From positions 1 through 15,674 of the forward strand of contig CAZMXI010000120.1 of the NCBI GenBank assembly GCA_964570205.1: 15,674 nucleotides of DNA, given 5' to 3'. This DNA is from CAZMXI01 sp964570205 (GTDB lineage Bacteria; Planctomycetota; Phycisphaerae; Tepidisphaerales; Tepidisphaeraceae). Shown in pieces: positions 14,211-15,674 of this stretch (positions are counted from its first letter, which is position 1; each line of letters begins with the position of its first letter). The translations under genes were made by a program, and so were the position numbers. The notes under the pieces were generated by a model that saw nothing but the letters and a program-made list of their open reading frames with translations, made no database searches and was not told the DNA's origin.

Positions 14211-15212
14211 TCAGATCAGCCGCTCGGCGATCTGCACCGCGTTGGTCGCAGCGCCTTTGCGCACCTGGTCACCGCTGACGAACAGGTCGATGCCGCGGCC
14301 ATCCTCCCGGCTGATGTCCTGGCGGATGCGGCCGACGAGGACGTTGTCCTGCCCGCTGGCTTCCGCCGGCATGGGGAAGTGGTTGTTGGCCGGGTCATCG
14401 ACGATGGACACGCCGGGGGCCCTGGCGAGGATTTCCCTTACTTCGGCCGGGGTGATAGGGCGCTCGAACTCGAGGTTGATGGACTCGCTGTGGGCGCGGG
14501 GCACGGGCACGCGCACGCAGGTGGCCGTCACCATGATCTTCGGATCGCCGAAGATCTTGCGGGTTTCGTTGACCATCTTGATCTCTTCCTCGTTGTAGCC
14601 GTTGTCGGCGACCTTCGAGTTGTGGCTGAAGAGGTTGTTGATGATCTGGTGGGGGAATTTGTTCTTCTGGATCGGCCGGCCTTCGGCGTAGGCCTTGGTC
14701 TGCTCCTCCAGTTCATAGAGGCCCCAGGCGCCAGCGCCGGAGACGGCCTGGTAGGTGCTGACGATGATGCGGCGGATGCGGTTGGCCTTGTAGAGGGGCC
14801 AGACGGGCACGTTCATGATGATGGTGGAGCAGTTGGGGTTGGCGATGAGGCCGGCGTGCTTCTTGATCTGCTCGGGGTTGACCTCCGGGACGACCAGGGG
14901 AATGCCCTCCTTCATGCGGAAGGCGCTGGTGTTGTCGACGACGACAGCGCCAGCCGCGACGGCGGCGGGGGCGAATTCCTTGGAGATGGCGCCGCCGGCC
15001 GAGAAGAAGGCGATCTGGACGCCCTGGAAGCTGTCCTTGGTGAGTTCCTGGACCGTGTACGTCTTGCCCATGAAGTCGACGGCCTTGCCGGCGCTGCGGG
15101 CGCTGGCGAGGAGCTTGAGGCTCTTCATGGGGAACTTGCGCTCGGCGAGGACGGTGAGGAATTCCTGACCCACAGCGCCGGTGGCGCCCACGATAGCGAC
15201 GTTCACGGACAT
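14211..15212 (-). CDS. asd: Aspartate-semialdehyde dehydrogenase
   Basis: The 333-residue enzyme reduces aspartyl-4-phosphate to aspartate semialdehyde with NADPH, the branch point to lysine/diaminopimelate, threonine and methionine. Signatures: the N-terminal dinucleotide loop VAIVGATGAVGQEF (5-18), SAGGAISKEFAP (71-82), the active-site ANPNCSTI (124-131) with Cys128, STYQAVSGAGAWG (152-164), RVPVPRAHSES (234-244) with catalytic His241, and a final GAATNAVQIAE. The length is that of the common bacterial short form. The ATG at 15212 has GGAG 8 nt upstream. It is the first gene of a likely asd-truA unit. No lysine riboswitch-like structure could be recognised in the 460 bp upstream, although that region does hold phased repeats. 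Confidence 0.98.
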   Translation of the reverse strand: MSVNVAIVGATGAVGQEFLTVLAERKFPMKSLKLLASARSAGKAVDFMGKTYTVQELTKDSFQGVQIAFFSAGGAISKEFAPAAVAAGAVVVDNTSAFRMKEGIPLVVPEVNPEQIKKHAGLIANPNCSTIIMNVPVWPLYKANRIRRIIVSTYQAVSGAGAWGLYELEEQTKAYAEGRPIQKNKFPHQIINNLFSHNSKVADNGYNEEEIKMVNETRKIFGDPKIMVTATCVRVPVPRAHSESINLEFERPITPAEVREILARAPGVSIVDDPANNHFPMPAEASGQDNVLVGRIRQDISREDGRGIDLFVSGDQVRKGAATNAVQIAERLI

Positions 15213-15400
15213 GGCGGCGGCTCCATTAAAACACTTGAGCCACAGGTAGAGCGAATGCAGGAAGGCGGACTGGAAAACGCGGGAGAAGCGAGCGAGCGGG
15301 TCAGCCCGGTCACTTGCCCAGCGTTTTCTTAGTCGTCTTCGTGTTCATCGCGCCAACTGTGGCTGCCAACTGACTGCACATGGCCCCGGGCAGACAACCC

Positions 15401-15418
15401 GGAGCATTTTGGTGCTCC
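15401..15418. repeat. Inverted repeat (6-bp arms, 6-nt loop)
   Basis: GGAGCA at 15401-15406 pairs perfectly with TGCTCC at 15413-15418. No T-tract follows on either side in a terminator arrangement, so an operator-like site or an incidental hairpin is more likely. Confidence 0.45.
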
Positions 15419-15492
15419 ATTATGGTGCAAGCATTGGCGCGATGCAAGGTGCGGGTGAGGAGATGAGCGGCTGACAAGGTGAGGAGGTGAAA

Positions 15493-15524
15493 GACACGGG
15501 GTCACGGGGACACGGCGACAGGGA
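15493..15524. repeat. 8-bp tandem repeat, four imperfect units
   Basis: Units start at 15493, 15501, 15509 and 15517, with consensus GACACGGG and one or two changes in each later copy. The period is exact. It looks like a degenerate simple-sequence array rather than a CRISPR. Confidence 0.7.
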
Positions 15525-15540
15525 GAGTGAAAATGAAATG

Positions 15541-15580
15541 TGGGACATTTCGGGACAAAATGGGACATGGATGGGGCATA
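15541..15580. repeat. 10-bp period repeat of GGGACA, three to four units
   Basis: GGGACA recurs at 15542, 15552 and 15562, exactly 10 bp apart, and a fourth, weaker GGGGCA falls at 15573. The 10-bp spacing puts the copies on one face of the helix, as in arrays of protein binding sites or the multi-repeat ends of some transposons. Confidence 0.65.
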
Positions 15581-15674
15581 GGGATCTTGAAAGCAATGGT
15601 TTGTGTGCATCGGGGGTGTGCGTAGTGCGTGTTGCGTGGAGGGGCGGGGAGAGCCACGAATGGCACGATTGGGT

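Larger units (their letters stand above)
15213..15674. other. Non-coding upstream region of asd
   Basis: About 460 bp to the window end hold no convincing gene; the longest - strand frame (15329-15610) has a random-looking composition. Close to asd, TTTAAT (- strand, 15230-15225) is a -10-like element 12 nt before the start, with no clear -35. Further out are an inverted repeat at 15401-15418, two copies of GGTGAGGAG 24 bp apart (15454 and 15478), and two tandem arrays listed separately. The + strand from about 15450 is strikingly purine-rich. Confidence 0.6.

Noticed and set aside
15401..15418. Hairpin as a transcription terminator
   Set aside because: The stem is only 6 bp, no U-tract follows on either strand, and no gene end is nearby.
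15493..15580. Possible CRISPR array
   Set aside because: The units are 8 and 10 bp with no unique spacers, so these are simple tandem repeats.
15329..15610. A 93-residue - strand frame rich in His, Pro, Ser and Cys
   Set aside because: It runs across the tandem repeats, and its composition reflects the purine-rich opposite strand rather than a protein.

Overview
The window is a GC-rich, gene-dense stretch of bacterial chromosome made mostly of conserved housekeeping genes. The gene content fits a Planctomycetota-type genome, perhaps Phycisphaerae: a short primary-like sigma factor, a GYF_2-AIM24 fusion, a chromosomal CII-like regulator, and PyrR directly before pyrB. This assignment is inferred from gene styles, not from a marker phylogeny. 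A run of ten Ns at 991-1000 shows a draft, scaffolded assembly. I see no CRISPR array, tRNA, rRNA, intact insertion sequence or prophage.

Left part (1-3715, mostly + strand): the 3' half of groEL with a strong terminator; a small winged-helix gene broken by the assembly gap; an antisense antitoxin-like gene (TIGR02574 type) with no toxin beside it, overlapping the winged-helix gene tail to tail; pyrR-pyrB; and a lone RbsD/FucU-type sugar mutarotase gene.

Middle (3750-8046, - strand): a CLC chloride channel/antiporter with two CBS domains and an unusual selectivity filter, a sigma-70 family factor followed by a hairpin terminator, about 590 bp without a convincing gene, then trpC. Divergent from trpC is a CPBP-family membrane protease with a long proline-rich loop (8156-9205), followed by tyrS (9287-10579).

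Right part (10589-15212): on the - strand a tiny membrane zinc-ribbon protein, a GYF_2-AIM24 protein and a CII-like regulator. Divergent from the regulator is ksgA; the two starts are 60 bp apart, and each has a -10-like hexamer exactly 7 nt before its ATG, suggesting leaderless mRNAs. ksgA overlaps truA tail to tail, and truA lies downstream of asd in a likely asd-truA unit. The last 460 bp are non-coding and carry two short tandem arrays, with 8-bp and 10-bp periods.

The genes do not form one pathway. They cover protein folding, pyrimidine, tryptophan and aspartate-family biosynthesis, translation and RNA modification, transcription initiation and ion transport. I found no convincing new multi-gene system. 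The items most worth a second look are the winged-helix/orphan-antitoxin locus, the CLC filter variant, the symmetric leaderless promoters and the phased repeats upstream of asd.
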